The notes under the pieces were generated by a model. The model was given only the letters and a program-made list of their open reading frames with translations. It made no database searches and had not been told where the DNA came from. This document shows positions 1 through 9,506 of a stretch of DNA of 64,000 nt, in pieces. The stretch is from CADEGL01 sp050180485 (GTDB taxonomy: Bacteria; Pseudomonadota; Alphaproteobacteria; CADEGL01). Numbering within the stretch: the first letter of the stretch is position 1; every line of letters begins with the position of its first letter. The stretch spans positions 1 to 64,000 of the forward strand of contig JBFXED010000007.1 of the NCBI GenBank assembly GCA_050180485.1, written 5' to 3'. Both the position numbers and the translations under genes were made by a program.

Positions 1-387
<387 letters not shown>

Positions 388-496
388 ATCGTTCTCGCAG
401 ACGCAGAGATTGCGTCGTGCGCGATGCGCCAGATTTGTCGATCTTTGAACGCCAACTAGAACAAACAGCTTCGTATGTCCGCCGGTGCGTTTCGGT

Positions 497-614
497 GACT
501 TGGTGGCCATGGCGAGGGGTACACACCCGATCCCATTCCGAACTCGGCCGTGAAAACCCTCCGCGCCAATGGTACTTCGTCTTAAGACGCGGGAGAGTAG
601 GTCGCCGCCAGGTC
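497..614 (+). rRNA. 5S ribosomal RNA
   Basis: The segment has the usual bacterial 5S core (ACACCCGATCCCATTCCGAA and CGGGAGAGTAGGTCGCC). Helix I can be drawn between ACTTGGTGG at 498-506 and CCGCCAGGT at 605-613. It lies about 110 bases after the 23S end. The ends are inferred from helix I and are accurate to a few bases. Confidence 0.95.
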
Positions 615-723
615 TCCCAAACGCATCGACGGACACGTCGCCAGAACAAATCTTCACAATGTCCCGGTCGCCTCGCGCGTCCTTCTTTGGGCGTGGGCCC
701 GTCCGCAAGATCGCGACGTTTGA

Positions 724-801
<78 letters not shown>

Positions 802-809
802 CCGAACAA

Positions 810-848
810 CCCGCCACGTCGTCCGACTGGCGGGCATTTCTTTGCCCT
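810..848 (+). terminator. Terminator of the rrn operon
   Basis: CCCGCCA (810-816) pairs with TGGCGGG (828-834), and an inner GTCG/CGAC stem (818-821/824-827) extends the hairpin past one bulged base. A T-rich tail with two T runs follows. It lies directly after the tRNA and before the next operon, so it most likely ends rRNA/tRNA transcription. Confidence 0.75.
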
Positions 849-963
849 TTTGGCGCTGTCTCACAGCCGGTTGGCCCGCCGCGTGCAAAATAAGTGTGGC
901 GGAACCCTAAACTCGCGGGACTAATGGGGCCGCCGGACGTGGCATATCGCGATAGAGCGGAGC

Positions 964-2427
964 ATGGCGGCGCCTCTGGGGAACGTAGCCGTGACGGGTG
1001 ACGCGTCGAGTTTGCCCCTGGTCGTGGACCTGGACGGCACGCTGCTCAAGACCGATTCGCTGGACGAGACGCTGCTCGATGCGTTGCGTACCGACCCGCT
1101 GTCTCTCTGGCGGTTGCCGTTCAAGCTCGTGGCGGGGCGCGCCGCGCTGAAATCGTTCCTGGCCGGCAAATCGCCGCTCGACGTCGAGGCCTGGCCCGTG
1201 CGCGAGGATTTCTTGGCCTATGTCAAAGCCCAAGCCGAGGCGGGACGGAAGATCGTGCTGGCCACCGCCGCCGACCGGTCGGTCGCGGAGGCGATCCGGC
1301 GCCGCTTTCCCTTCATCGGCGAAATCATCGCCTCCGGTCCGGACGGCAATAACAAAGGTGACGCCAAGGGCCGCGCGTTGCGCGATCGGTTCCCGGGCGG
1401 GTTCGTCTATGCCGGAAATTCCGCCGCCGATTTGGCCGCCTGGGAACACAGCGCGGGGCGCATCGTGGTCGCGGCGCCGGACGGCGTCGCGCGGCGCGTG
1501 CGCGAGCCCATCGCCGCTTTCCCGCGCGCGCCGATGACGGCGGCCATGCTGCGCCGGACCTTTCGCCTGCACCAATGGGCCAAGAACCTCCTGGTCTTCG
1601 TGCCCCTTGTGCTCGGCGGCAAGGCAGGCGACGCCGCGGCCTGGTTCGATGCCTTCCTCGGCTTCCTCGCGCTCGGCTGCGCCGCCTCCGCGATGTACGT
1701 GTTCAACGATCTGTGGGACCTGCCCAGCGACCGCCGGCACTGGTCGAAGCAGGCGCGGCCCTTGGCGAGCGGCGATCTGCCGATTCGCGCCGGCCTCTTC
1801 TTTGTCCTGATCGGATTGCTCGCGGGCTTCGGCTTGGCGGCCTCTGTGGGTGCGGCCGCCGCCGGCATGCTGGGGATCTATGTGCTGGTGACCTTGGCCT
1901 ATTCGCTGGCCTGGAAGCGTGTCCCCGTCCTGGACGTCTTCGTGCTGGCCGCGCTGTTCACCTTGCGGCTCGGCATCGGCATTGCGGTGACCGACGTGCG
2001 TCTGTCGCCGTGGCTCCTGGTCTTCTCGATGTTCGTTTTTCTCTCTTTGTCGGTGGCCAAGCGTCACACCGAGATCCTGCGTCTGGCTGAACACGAGCTG
2101 ACCGCCATGCCGGGGCGGGGCTACGTCGCCCAGGACGCACCGCTGACCCTCGGCATCGGCTTGGCCGCGATGCTGGGTGCGGTCCTGATCATGATTCTCT
2201 ATCTGATCGAGGACGCATTTCCGCGCGGGTTCTATGCCAGCCCAGGCTGGCTTTGGATCATGCCGGCGGCGCTGTTCCTTTTCCTCGGCCGGGTCTGGCT
2301 GTTCTCCCAACGTGGCCTGTTGCACGACGATCCCGTGGCCTTCGCGCTGAAGGACAAGGCCAGCCTGTGCCTGGGGCTTCTGACGGCGGCCGGCCTCGTC
2401 GCGGCCTTCGTCGGCCTGGGCGGATGA
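964..2427 (+). CDS. HAD phosphatase - UbiA prenyltransferase fusion (decaprenyl-phosphate phosphoribosyltransferase type)
   Basis: A 487-residue two-domain protein. The N-terminal part (about 1-185) is a haloacid-dehalogenase phosphatase: catalytic motif DLDGTLL with D22 and D24, and a late acidic motif in YAGNSAADLAAW near 145-155. The C-terminal part (about 190-487) is a multi-pass UbiA-type prenyltransferase with FRLHQWAKNLLVFVP and the Asp-rich NDLWDLPSD motif near 248. In mycobacteria the UbiA enzyme Rv3806c joins phosphoribosyl pyrophosphate to decaprenyl phosphate, and the phosphate is then removed. One chain here could do both steps; that is inference from the fusion and from the DprE1/DprE2 genes that follow. 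It overlaps the next gene by ATGA. It could act on another polyprenyl acceptor. Confidence 0.88.
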   Translation: MAAPLGNVAVTGDASSLPLVVDLDGTLLKTDSLDETLLDALRTDPLSLWRLPFKLVAGRAALKSFLAGKSPLDVEAWPVREDFLAYVKAQAEAGRKIVLATAADRSVAEAIRRRFPFIGEIIASGPDGNNKGDAKGRALRDRFPGGFVYAGNSAADLAAWEHSAGRIVVAAPDGVARRVREPIAAFPRAPMTAAMLRRTFRLHQWAKNLLVFVPLVLGGKAGDAAAWFDAFLGFLALGCAASAMYVFNDLWDLPSDRRHWSKQARPLASGDLPIRAGLFFVLIGLLAGFGLAASVGAAAAGMLGIYVLVTLAYSLAWKRVPVLDVFVLAALFTLRLGIGIAVTDVRLSPWLLVFSMFVFLSLSVAKRHTEILRLAEHELTAMPGRGYVAQDAPLTLGIGLAAMLGAVLIMILYLIEDAFPRGFYASPGWLWIMPAALFLFLGRVWLFSQRGLLHDDPVAFALKDKASLCLGLLTAAGLVAAFVGLGG

Positions 2428-3743
2428 CGGGCTACGCGTTGCGTTCCGACGCGATGTCGTGGGGGCGCGTGGTGCGCACGCCCCAGCATGTGGCTTCGCC
2501 CCGGTTCCGCGACGCGCTTCCCGCCCTCGTGGCCGCGCGGCCGGCGACCGTGCTGCCGGTCGGCTGCCAACGCTCCTATGGCGACAGCGCGTTGAACTCC
2601 GGCGGTGGCCTTGTCGCGATGACGGGGATGGACCGCTTCATCGCCATCGACGCGAAGGCAGGCACGCTGCGCGCCGAGGCCGGCGTCACGCTGGCCGAAA
2701 TCGCCCGGCGCACGGTGCCGCTCGGCTTTTTCGTGCCCGTGATGCCGGGCACGGGCGTCATCACGCTCGGCGGCGCCATCGCCAACGACGTCCACGGCAA
2801 GAACCACCATCGCGCGGGCACGTTCGGCCGCCATGTGCGCCGTCTGGGCATGCTGCGTGGCGATGGTTCGCGCATCGAGGCGGGACCGGACGTTAACGTC
2901 GAGCTCTTCGCCGCGACCGTTGGCGGGCTTGGACTGACGGGCATCATCGAATGGGCCGAGATCGGCCTGCTGCCCGTTCCGGGCGGCTGGCTCGATGTCG
3001 AGCGTGTGCCGTTCGACAATCTCGACGGATTCTGGCCGTTGGCCGAGGCATCGGTCTTGAGCCACGAGAACACCGTCTCCTGGATCGACGCCACGGCGAA
3101 CGGGCGCCGTTCGGGAATCGGCATCTTCATCCGCGCGAACTGGCGCCCTGATGCGGAGCCTGTCCCTGAAGGCGGCGCGCGGAGCGTACCCTGTGAGGCG
3201 CCAAACTGGCTGATCAACGGCGCCCTCGCGGGCGCATTCAATCGCCTCTATGACTTTGCCCAAAGACGGAGAGCCAGCCCGCTCCGCCAATCCTACGCGG
3301 CATTCTTCAATCCGCTCGACGGGATCGCGCATTGGAACCGGCTCTATGGACGAAACGGCTTGTGGCAATATCAATGCGTCGTGCCGCCGCTGGCGATGAA
3401 GGATGCCGTGGCGGCCATGTTGGCGGAGATCGTGCGCAGCCGGTTGAGCTCCGTTCTGGCCGTGCTCAAGACCTTCGGCGCCGTGCCCTCGCCGGGGCTT
3501 CTATCCTTTCCAATGGAGGGCGCGACACTGACGCTCGATTTCCCGAACAGCGGCGAGGACGTCCTGCACCTGTTCGCGCGATTCGATGCGGTCGTGCGCG
3601 AAGCGGGCGGGCGACTCTATGCGGCCAAGGATGGGCGCATGCCGAAGGAGATGTGGGCGGCCGGTTATCCCGCGCTGGCGCGCTTCACTCCCCATATCGA
3701 CCCGGCCTTCGCGTCGGATTTCTGGAGGCGCGTCGCGCCGTGA
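2424..3743 (+). CDS. dprE1: FAD-linked oxidase, DprE1-like (decaprenylphosphoryl-ribose 2'-oxidase)
   Basis: A 439-residue flavoprotein of the vanillyl-alcohol-oxidase/PCMH fold. Residues about 40-140 carry the FAD-binding pattern CQRSYGDSALNSGGG, then PGTGVITLGGAIANDVHGKN and HHRAGTFG. This block closely follows mycobacterial DprE1, where the segment HGKNHH holds active-site histidines. DprE1 oxidises C2' of decaprenylphosphoryl-ribose to the keto form. The start is the ATG overlapping the upstream TGA, which drops 57 residues of a longer reading frame lying inside the previous gene. It overlaps the next gene by GTGA. Function rests on motif match plus the order UbiA-DprE1-DprE2. Confidence 0.87.
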   Translation: MTGYALRSDAMSWGRVVRTPQHVASPRFRDALPALVAARPATVLPVGCQRSYGDSALNSGGGLVAMTGMDRFIAIDAKAGTLRAEAGVTLAEIARRTVPLGFFVPVMPGTGVITLGGAIANDVHGKNHHRAGTFGRHVRRLGMLRGDGSRIEAGPDVNVELFAATVGGLGLTGIIEWAEIGLLPVPGGWLDVERVPFDNLDGFWPLAEASVLSHENTVSWIDATANGRRSGIGIFIRANWRPDAEPVPEGGARSVPCEAPNWLINGALAGAFNRLYDFAQRRRASPLRQSYAAFFNPLDGIAHWNRLYGRNGLWQYQCVVPPLAMKDAVAAMLAEIVRSRLSSVLAVLKTFGAVPSPGLLSFPMEGATLTLDFPNSGEDVLHLFARFDAVVREAGGRLYAAKDGRMPKEMWAAGYPALARFTPHIDPAFASDFWRRVAP

Positions 3744-4492
3744 CGGTGGTGTCCCGCCCGCGCATCATGATCCTCGGCGCGCTGTCGGCGATCGCCGAGG
3801 CCGCCGCGCGCGAATGGGCGCGGCAGGGAGCGCGCCTTCTACTCGTGGGGCGCGACGCGGCGCGGCTGGAAATGGTCGCGGCCGATCTGCGCGTGCGCGG
3901 TGGCGAAGCCGAAATCGCGATCTCGGATCTGGTCGAAGGGGATATCGAGCAGACTTTCGGCGCATTGGCCGCCCGGCTGGGTGAGGTCGATATTGCCCTT
4001 GTCGCCTATGGCGTCCTTGGCGAACAGGCTCGCGCTGAGAAGGACGCGGCGGAAGCGCGGCGGCTTTTGGCCGTCAACTTCACCAGCGCCGCGCGTTGGT
4101 GCCTGGCGGCGGCCAATCTGTTCGAGGCAAACGGGCGCGGCACGCTGATCGTACTGGGCTCGGTCGCGGGCGACCGGGGCCGCGGCTCGAATTACATCTA
4201 CGGCGCGGCGAAAGGCGGGCTGGGCATTCTTGTCCAGGGCCTCGCCCATCGTCTTGCGCGCGCGGGCGCCCGCGCCATTCTTGTCAAGCCGGGCTTCGTC
4301 GACACGCCGATGACCGCATCCATCGCCAAGAAGGGACCGCTTTGGGCCCAGCCGGCGGCAATCGCGCGCGTCATCGTGAAGGCCGGGCAGGGCAAGACAG
4401 GCCCCGTCGTCTATGCGCCCGGGTTCTGGCGCTGGATCATGCTGGTCATCCGCCTCATGCCGGCATCGATCTTCCACCGCACGCGGCTTTGA
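3740..4492 (+). CDS. dprE2: Short-chain dehydrogenase, DprE2-like (2'-keto epimer reductase)
   Basis: A 250-residue SDR. The nucleotide motif near residue 13 is relaxed (GALSAIAEAA instead of TGxxxGxG), as in DprE2 proteins. The active-site YxxxK is present as NYIYGAAKGG near 152-160, with a serine before it in LGSVAGDRG. DprE2 reduces the 2'-keto intermediate made by DprE1 and so yields decaprenylphosphoryl-D-arabinose. The GTG start at 3740 forms a four-base GTGA overlap with dprE1; a GTG at 3749 is an alternative. The stop overlaps the next ATG, so all four genes are translationally coupled. Confidence 0.85.
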   Translation: MTVVSRPRIMILGALSAIAEAAAREWARQGARLLLVGRDAARLEMVAADLRVRGGEAEIAISDLVEGDIEQTFGALAARLGEVDIALVAYGVLGEQARAEKDAAEARRLLAVNFTSAARWCLAAANLFEANGRGTLIVLGSVAGDRGRGSNYIYGAAKGGLGILVQGLAHRLARAGARAILVKPGFVDTPMTASIAKKGPLWAQPAAIARVIVKAGQGKTGPVVYAPGFWRWIMLVIRLMPASIFHRTRL

Positions 4493-5994
4493 TGAACAGC
4501 GCCGCCGACCGCCGGGGCTACGCATGGGCGCTTTCCATCTTGGTGATGGCGGGCGCCGTCTGGATCGCGTTCAACCTGATCTACCCGAACGGCTTCGGCG
4601 GGCCGGACGTGTTCCACTTCAAGGATCCGGGTTGCAACCTGGCGCTCGGCCACGGTTTCACCAGCGCGAGCTATGCCGGAACCCACAGTTTCGATGCCAA
4701 ATTCTGGTTCAGCCAGGGCCCTCTGTTCCCGCTGCTCTATGGCGCCTATGCCAGTGCGTTCGGCTGCACCATCGTGGCGGACAATGTCTTCAACCTGGCG
4801 ATCTCGCTGGCGCTTTGCGCCGTGGTTCTTGTCCTGGTGCGCCCGTTCTTGGCCGGGCGATGGTATGCGGCGTTCGCGGTCATGCTGGCGATTCTCGCGC
4901 CGACAGGCGGCTACAAATGGCCGACCGACGACCGGCCCGACCATCTGGCGCTCGTCTTTCTTTTGCTCATCCCGGCCCTGGCGCAAGTGCGGCCCACGGC
5001 GCGATGGGGCTTCTTCGCCCTCGCGGGCTTGGCCTTTGTCACCTCGCCCTATTACGGCGTTTACGCGCTGGTCTTCGCAGCCGGACTGCTTCTCATGGAG
5101 GAAGAGCGTTGGTTCAGCGGCCGCGTTATGGGCGGCTTGGCCGTGGGTGCAGTGGTCTTTGCCGCTTTCCCGATTGCGGCGATCGTTGCCGCCATAGCCG
5201 CGGACCCGGACAGCGTCACCCGCTTCCTGACCCACACGCAGCGGATTTTTTCGCACGAGGGTATCGCCGAGAAGCTGCGCATGGCCGTGTTCTCATCGGG
5301 CGTCAATTCCGTCCTGCTGACGGCGCGTTGGCTGCTCGCGCTTCCGGTTCTAGGCGGGCTGCTTCTTGTCTTGCGCGCCGTGCACACGGGCAAATGTGCG
5401 CTTGTCCTGCCCGTCCTGCTGTTCGCACTGTGCCTCGTCACGCCGGTCTTTTTCCCGAAGCAAGCGGCCTATTACTCGGCCTCGGCCTTCGTCGGCTTGA
5501 TCGGAATGTGGTGGTGCCTGGCGCGGGCCGGAATCCGCGCGGGCCGGCATCCGGTTCTTGCCGGCGCGGGCATGGCCGTTCTGCTCCTGCCGCTCTTGCC
5601 CTGGCTGGTCACCGAGCCGCTGCGGCGCATCGAGACGATCGATTCCTTTCGCGCCGCGGAGCGGCAGGCGGAGGCGTTCGCGGCATCGCTGGGTGCGGTT
5701 CCACCGGGGCACGTTGTTCTGGTCCCGGCCAGTCATTTCTTTCTCTATAAGAAACTGCTCGTGAACGTTTTCGACCCGGAATATCTGTTTCCGGATTTCG
5801 ATGCCGCGCGTATCGAGGGGAATGTCGTGTGCCGGGCAGGCCGTAGGCCTGATACCTTTCCACCGCCCGATCCGGTCGCGCGTGCGCCGGTCACGGTGGA
5901 GCCGGCCGCGCCGCCAGCGCTTCACCTCCAATTGTTCGGCGTCACGCTGATGCGGAATTACGCGGACTGGTCCTGCGACCAGATCCGTTACTAG
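4492..5994 (+). CDS. Polytopic membrane protein, GT-C glycosyltransferase-like
   Basis: A 500-residue protein with about ten hydrophobic helices. An early extracytoplasmic segment carries acidic residues (NGFGGPDVFHFKDPG, about 32-46) and a second loop reads KWPTDDRPDH near 143-152. A soluble tail of roughly 100 residues follows the last helix. This architecture is that of GT-C family polyprenyl-phosphate-sugar transferases, which use acidic residues in the first outer loops. I see no decisive family signature. Its ATG overlaps the dprE2 stop, so the simplest reading is a transferase or flippase using the polyprenyl-phosphoryl-arabinose made by the three upstream genes. The acceptor is unknown. 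Confidence 0.7.
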   Translation: MNSAADRRGYAWALSILVMAGAVWIAFNLIYPNGFGGPDVFHFKDPGCNLALGHGFTSASYAGTHSFDAKFWFSQGPLFPLLYGAYASAFGCTIVADNVFNLAISLALCAVVLVLVRPFLAGRWYAAFAVMLAILAPTGGYKWPTDDRPDHLALVFLLLIPALAQVRPTARWGFFALAGLAFVTSPYYGVYALVFAAGLLLMEEERWFSGRVMGGLAVGAVVFAAFPIAAIVAAIAADPDSVTRFLTHTQRIFSHEGIAEKLRMAVFSSGVNSVLLTARWLLALPVLGGLLLVLRAVHTGKCALVLPVLLFALCLVTPVFFPKQAAYYSASAFVGLIGMWWCLARAGIRAGRHPVLAGAGMAVLLLPLLPWLVTEPLRRIETIDSFRAAERQAEAFAASLGAVPPGHVVLVPASHFFLYKKLLVNVFDPEYLFPDFDAARIEGNVVCRAGRRPDTFPPPDPVARAPVTVEPAAPPALHLQLFGVTLMRNYADWSCDQIRY

Positions 5995-6104
5995 ACCTCT
6001 GGCGGGAATACGCGCCCACGCTTGACGCGTTTCCGGCGATGGACGATGGATAGGGGATATTACCTAGACCGGCGCGTCCGGCGCGGGGGGCATGGGGGGC
6101 ATAC

Positions 6105-8351
6105 ATGAATTGGTCGGTCATTTGCGTCATGAGGCCGTCGGTGGTTTCCAGAATCGTGACGGCGTTGGTTGCCGTGGCCCTGGTGCTGGCCGTCGTCGCC
6201 TTCGCGCCTCACGGGGCTGCCGCCAAATCGGCCTTTCCGGGAATGCCGGAGAAATCCGAAAAGGCCGCGGAGCCCGCGCCGCAGAAGAGCGACCCTCCGG
6301 AAACCTTGGCGGAGGATCTTAGCACCGACATCGACGCGGCCGAGCAAAGCTTCGGCGACATGATTCGCGATCTGCGCGCGGGTTTGCGCGAGGGGGCCGC
6401 CAGCAGCCGCAATCTCGAGCCGACGCTCGAACTGGCCGTCCAGACCAGCGGTGAGGACGGCACTTCCGATTGGCTGATGCCCGCCGTGGAGAATGGCATC
6501 ACCGCCCTCGTCGCCGGCTGGGTCGTGGCGTTCCTGTTCCGTTGGTGGGCGCGGCGGCGATTCCTCGCGGATTTCCCGGCGCATCCCACGGATCGTTATC
6601 AGAAAATCGCGTATCATCTGGCCGCCGGCATCATCGCGTTCTTCGCCACGCTGGTCTTCGCCATCGTCGCTTGGGCGATCAGCGAGTATGTCCACGGCGA
6701 GCAGGAAATCTCGCACCGCACCGTGATGATCATGATCGGCACGGTGGTCTTCTATCACGTCATCATGACCTTCCTGTTCGCGTTGCTGTCACCATGGAAC
6801 AGTGCGCAGCGCGTCATTGCCATGAGCGATGGCGATGCGCGCGGACTCGCTGTGTCGATGGCGGTGGTGAACGTCTTCGGGTCCGGGCTTCTCGGCCTCA
6901 ATGCCTGGTTCGAGTCGATCGAGCTGGATGATCCCACGCACGATCTTTTCTCGATCATCACGACGGGCATCACGCTCAGCTTGCTGAGCGCCGTCTGCAT
7001 CAGATATCGGCGGACCGTCGCGGGCGCCATTCTGCCGCAGCCGGCCGAATCGCGGGCGTGGAAGCGCTGGCTGGCGCGAAACTGGTACGTCATCGGTATC
7101 ACCTATTTCTTGACGGCGTGGCTGGTGCGCGCGGTGCGAGTGCTCCTGGACCAGCCGAATTCCGAAGGGCTGGTGGCCGTCCCTCTCGTTGCGCTGTTCG
7201 TCGGCCTCGGGGTTTACGGCATCACGCTTCTTGTCGTCGCGCGATTCATGAAAGGCGGCGTCGAGATCTACACCGGCGGACCGGAAGGGCACCGCCTACC
7301 GGACCACCGCGATCTGGTCGAACGCGGCGCGGCGATTGCCTATGTCTTTATCGGCCTGGCGGTGACCTTGAATGTCTGGGGCATCGACATTACGGGCGGC
7401 GGCGCATGGGGTGGCCGGGTTTTCGACGCGCTGGTTGTCATCTTCTTCGGCTGGCTGATCTATGACGTGGCCAAGCTCACCATCGACCGCAAGATCGCTT
7501 CCGAGGACCCTGTCGACCCCGCGACCGGCCAGGACGTCGAGGGCGACGTGCCCATGGCCACGGCCAAGACGCGCCTGGCCACTTTGCTGCCGTTGGTGCG
7601 CGTGCTGGTGCTTTCCACCATCACGGTGACCATCGTGATGATGGCGCTGACCCAGGTGGGCGTGAACATCACGCCGTTGTTCGCGGGCGCCGGCGTGGTG
7701 GGGCTGGCCATCGGCTTCGGCTCGCGTCAGCTCGTCGAGGACGTGATCTCGGGCGCTTTCTACCTGGCTGACGATGCTTTCCGCGTCGGCGAGTACATCG
7801 ATATCGGCAAAGTGAAAGGCACGGTCGAGCGGATCTCCGTGCGTTCGTTCCAGTTGCGCCACCAGAACGGCCCGCTCAACACGATCCGCTTCGGCGAGGT
7901 GTCGCACGTCACCAACTTCTCGCGCGACTGGGCGATCATGAAACTGCCGATCCGCGTGCCGCTGGATGCCGACAGCGAGAAGATCCGCAAGATCATCAAA
8001 AAAGTCGGACAGGATCTGCAGGAAGATCCAGAGTTGGGCCCGAAGTTCCTGCAGCCGTTGAAGTCCCAGGGCGTCTACCAGATGGACGATTCGGCGCTGA
8101 TCATCCGCGTCAAGTTCATGACGCGGCCGAACGACCAATTCATCCTGCGCCGCGTGGTCTATCACCGCATCCAAGAGGCCTTCCACAAGGCGGGCATCCA
8201 TTTCGCCAGCCGTGTCGTCACGGTGCGCGTGGAGGGCGAGGGCGGGGCGCCGGGCACGCCCGAGGCCGCCGCCGCGCGCCAGCAGGCGATCGCCCACGCG
8301 GCGGCGCAAGGCGACCTCGACGCCGATCCGCCGGCTAAGGCGAAATCATAG
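6105..8351 (+). CDS. Large MscS-family mechanosensitive channel
   Basis: A 748-residue inner-membrane protein. Residues 1-44 look like a signal peptide ending AAAKS; a charged periplasmic segment follows to about 125, then several membrane helices. The MscS core lies in the last third: PLFAGAGVVGLAIGFGSRQL near 523-542 is the pore-lining helix, followed by GAFYLADDAFRVGEYIDIG and the beta domain (FGEVSHVTNFSRDW). MscS proteins open under membrane tension to release solutes during osmotic downshock. Length and N-terminal extension place it with the larger MscK/YnaI-like members. It stands alone, with about 110 bases on its left and 127 on its right. An ATG eight codons downstream is another possible start. 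Confidence 0.9.
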   Translation: MNWSVICVMRPSVVSRIVTALVAVALVLAVVAFAPHGAAAKSAFPGMPEKSEKAAEPAPQKSDPPETLAEDLSTDIDAAEQSFGDMIRDLRAGLREGAASSRNLEPTLELAVQTSGEDGTSDWLMPAVENGITALVAGWVVAFLFRWWARRRFLADFPAHPTDRYQKIAYHLAAGIIAFFATLVFAIVAWAISEYVHGEQEISHRTVMIMIGTVVFYHVIMTFLFALLSPWNSAQRVIAMSDGDARGLAVSMAVVNVFGSGLLGLNAWFESIELDDPTHDLFSIITTGITLSLLSAVCIRYRRTVAGAILPQPAESRAWKRWLARNWYVIGITYFLTAWLVRAVRVLLDQPNSEGLVAVPLVALFVGLGVYGITLLVVARFMKGGVEIYTGGPEGHRLPDHRDLVERGAAIAYVFIGLAVTLNVWGIDITGGGAWGGRVFDALVVIFFGWLIYDVAKLTIDRKIASEDPVDPATGQDVEGDVPMATAKTRLATLLPLVRVLVLSTITVTIVMMALTQVGVNITPLFAGAGVVGLAIGFGSRQLVEDVISGAFYLADDAFRVGEYIDIGKVKGTVERISVRSFQLRHQNGPLNTIRFGEVSHVTNFSRDWAIMKLPIRVPLDADSEKIRKIIKKVGQDLQEDPELGPKFLQPLKSQGVYQMDDSALIIRVKFMTRPNDQFILRRVVYHRIQEAFHKAGIHFASRVVTVRVEGEGGAPGTPEAAAARQQAIAHAAAQGDLDADPPAKAKS

Positions 8352-8478
8352 CGTCGAAGTTTCCGGCACGCCGGGGCGTCTTCGCCGACCCCGGCCTGGA
8401 GGGGTCGACCGCGCCCGGCCGATCGCCTAACGTCCGTCCTTCGCCATTTCCGGTTTCTCCATCGCACGGATTCCCATC

Positions 8479-9450
8479 ATGACGCTGCCTGCCAAGGACA
8501 AGCTGAATATCTGCTTTGCCCACGTGGCCTATCGCCTGGGCGACAATTTCAAGGCCCGCAACACGGGCATCGGCTATTTCGAGGCGCGTAGCGCGGACGA
8601 GCTGAAGGCGCGCATCGGCGAGGCCGACGTTCTTGTCGTTTCCGGCTTGTGGAAGAACGACCTGATCCCCCATGCCAAGCGGTTGAAGTTCATCCAGTCG
8701 ATCAGCGCGGGCGTCGATCAGTACGGCAAGGACGCGCTGAAGGCGGCCGGCATCCGCCTGGCCAGCGCGGCGGGTGCGAACGCCCGCGCGGTGTCCGAAC
8801 ATGCCATGTCCCTGATCCTTGCCCACACGCGGCGCCTGGCCGAGGCGCGCGACAACCAGGCCAAGCGTGCCTGGCGCGGCATGATCGCCGACCCCGCCGC
8901 GCGCGAGGACGAGCTGGGCGAAAAGACGCTCCTGATCGTGGGTCTGGGCCGCATCGGCCAACGTCTGGCGCATCTGGCCAAGGCCTTCGACATGAAGGTG
9001 GTGGGCGTGCGGCGCGATCCGGCGGCGGGCAAGGGCGCGGCCGATTCGGTTCATGCCTTCGGAGAACTGCACGCCCTGCTGCCCCGGGCCGATATCGTGG
9101 CGCTGACCTGTCCGCTGACGCCCGAGACCGAGAACATGATCGATGCCAAGGCCATCGCGGCCATGAAGCCCGGCGCGCACCTGGTCAACGTCGCGCGCGG
9201 CCGCTGCGTCAACGAGGCGGACCTGATTGCCGCGCTGAAGTCGGGCAAACTGGCCAGCGCCTCGCTGGATACGTTCCACGCCGAGCCGCTGCCGTCGGAC
9301 TCACCGTTGTGGAATTTCCCCAACGTGCTGATCACGCCGCACACGGGCGGCGAGACGGGCCGCTATGAGCGCAACGTCAACGATCTCCTGGTCGAGAACC
9401 TGGACCGGCTGTGGAAGGGTCAGGCGGAGTTGCGCAACCAGGTCGTCTAA
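8479..9450 (+). CDS. D-2-hydroxyacid dehydrogenase family protein
   Basis: A 323-residue cytosolic NAD(P)-dependent oxidoreductase. The Rossmann glycine motif GLGRIGQRL is near 155-163. The catalytic triad of the family is visible as Arg in VARGRCVN (about 238), Glu in FHAEPLP (about 268) and His in TPHTGGETG (about 287). It should interconvert a 2-ketoacid and a D-2-hydroxyacid; the substrate cannot be told from sequence. Length is normal. It is a single-gene unit ended by the strong hairpin at 9459-9506, facing a convergent SDR. Confidence 0.88.
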   Translation: MTLPAKDKLNICFAHVAYRLGDNFKARNTGIGYFEARSADELKARIGEADVLVVSGLWKNDLIPHAKRLKFIQSISAGVDQYGKDALKAAGIRLASAAGANARAVSEHAMSLILAHTRRLAEARDNQAKRAWRGMIADPAAREDELGEKTLLIVGLGRIGQRLAHLAKAFDMKVVGVRRDPAAGKGAADSVHAFGELHALLPRADIVALTCPLTPETENMIDAKAIAAMKPGAHLVNVARGRCVNEADLIAALKSGKLASASLDTFHAEPLPSDSPLWNFPNVLITPHTGGETGRYERNVNDLLVENLDRLWKGQAELRNQVV

Positions 9451-9458
9451 AAAGAGAG

Positions 9459-9506
9459 GCCTCATGCTGAGCCCTTCGACGGGCTCAGGGTGAGGTTATT
9501 TTTTCA
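9459..9506. terminator. Bidirectional terminator built on a dispersed-type palindrome
   Basis: CTGAGCCC (9467-9474) and GGGCTCAG (9481-9488) form a perfect 8-bp stem around TTCGAC, with an outer CCTCA/TGAGG extension. A T-rich run follows on the plus strand and a six-T run on the minus strand (AAAAAGAGAGG seen from the plus). It separates two convergent genes. Sequences of this CCCTTCGACGGG type occur as intergenic repeats in many alphaproteobacterial genomes (from memory); only one copy was noticed here. Confidence 0.8.
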
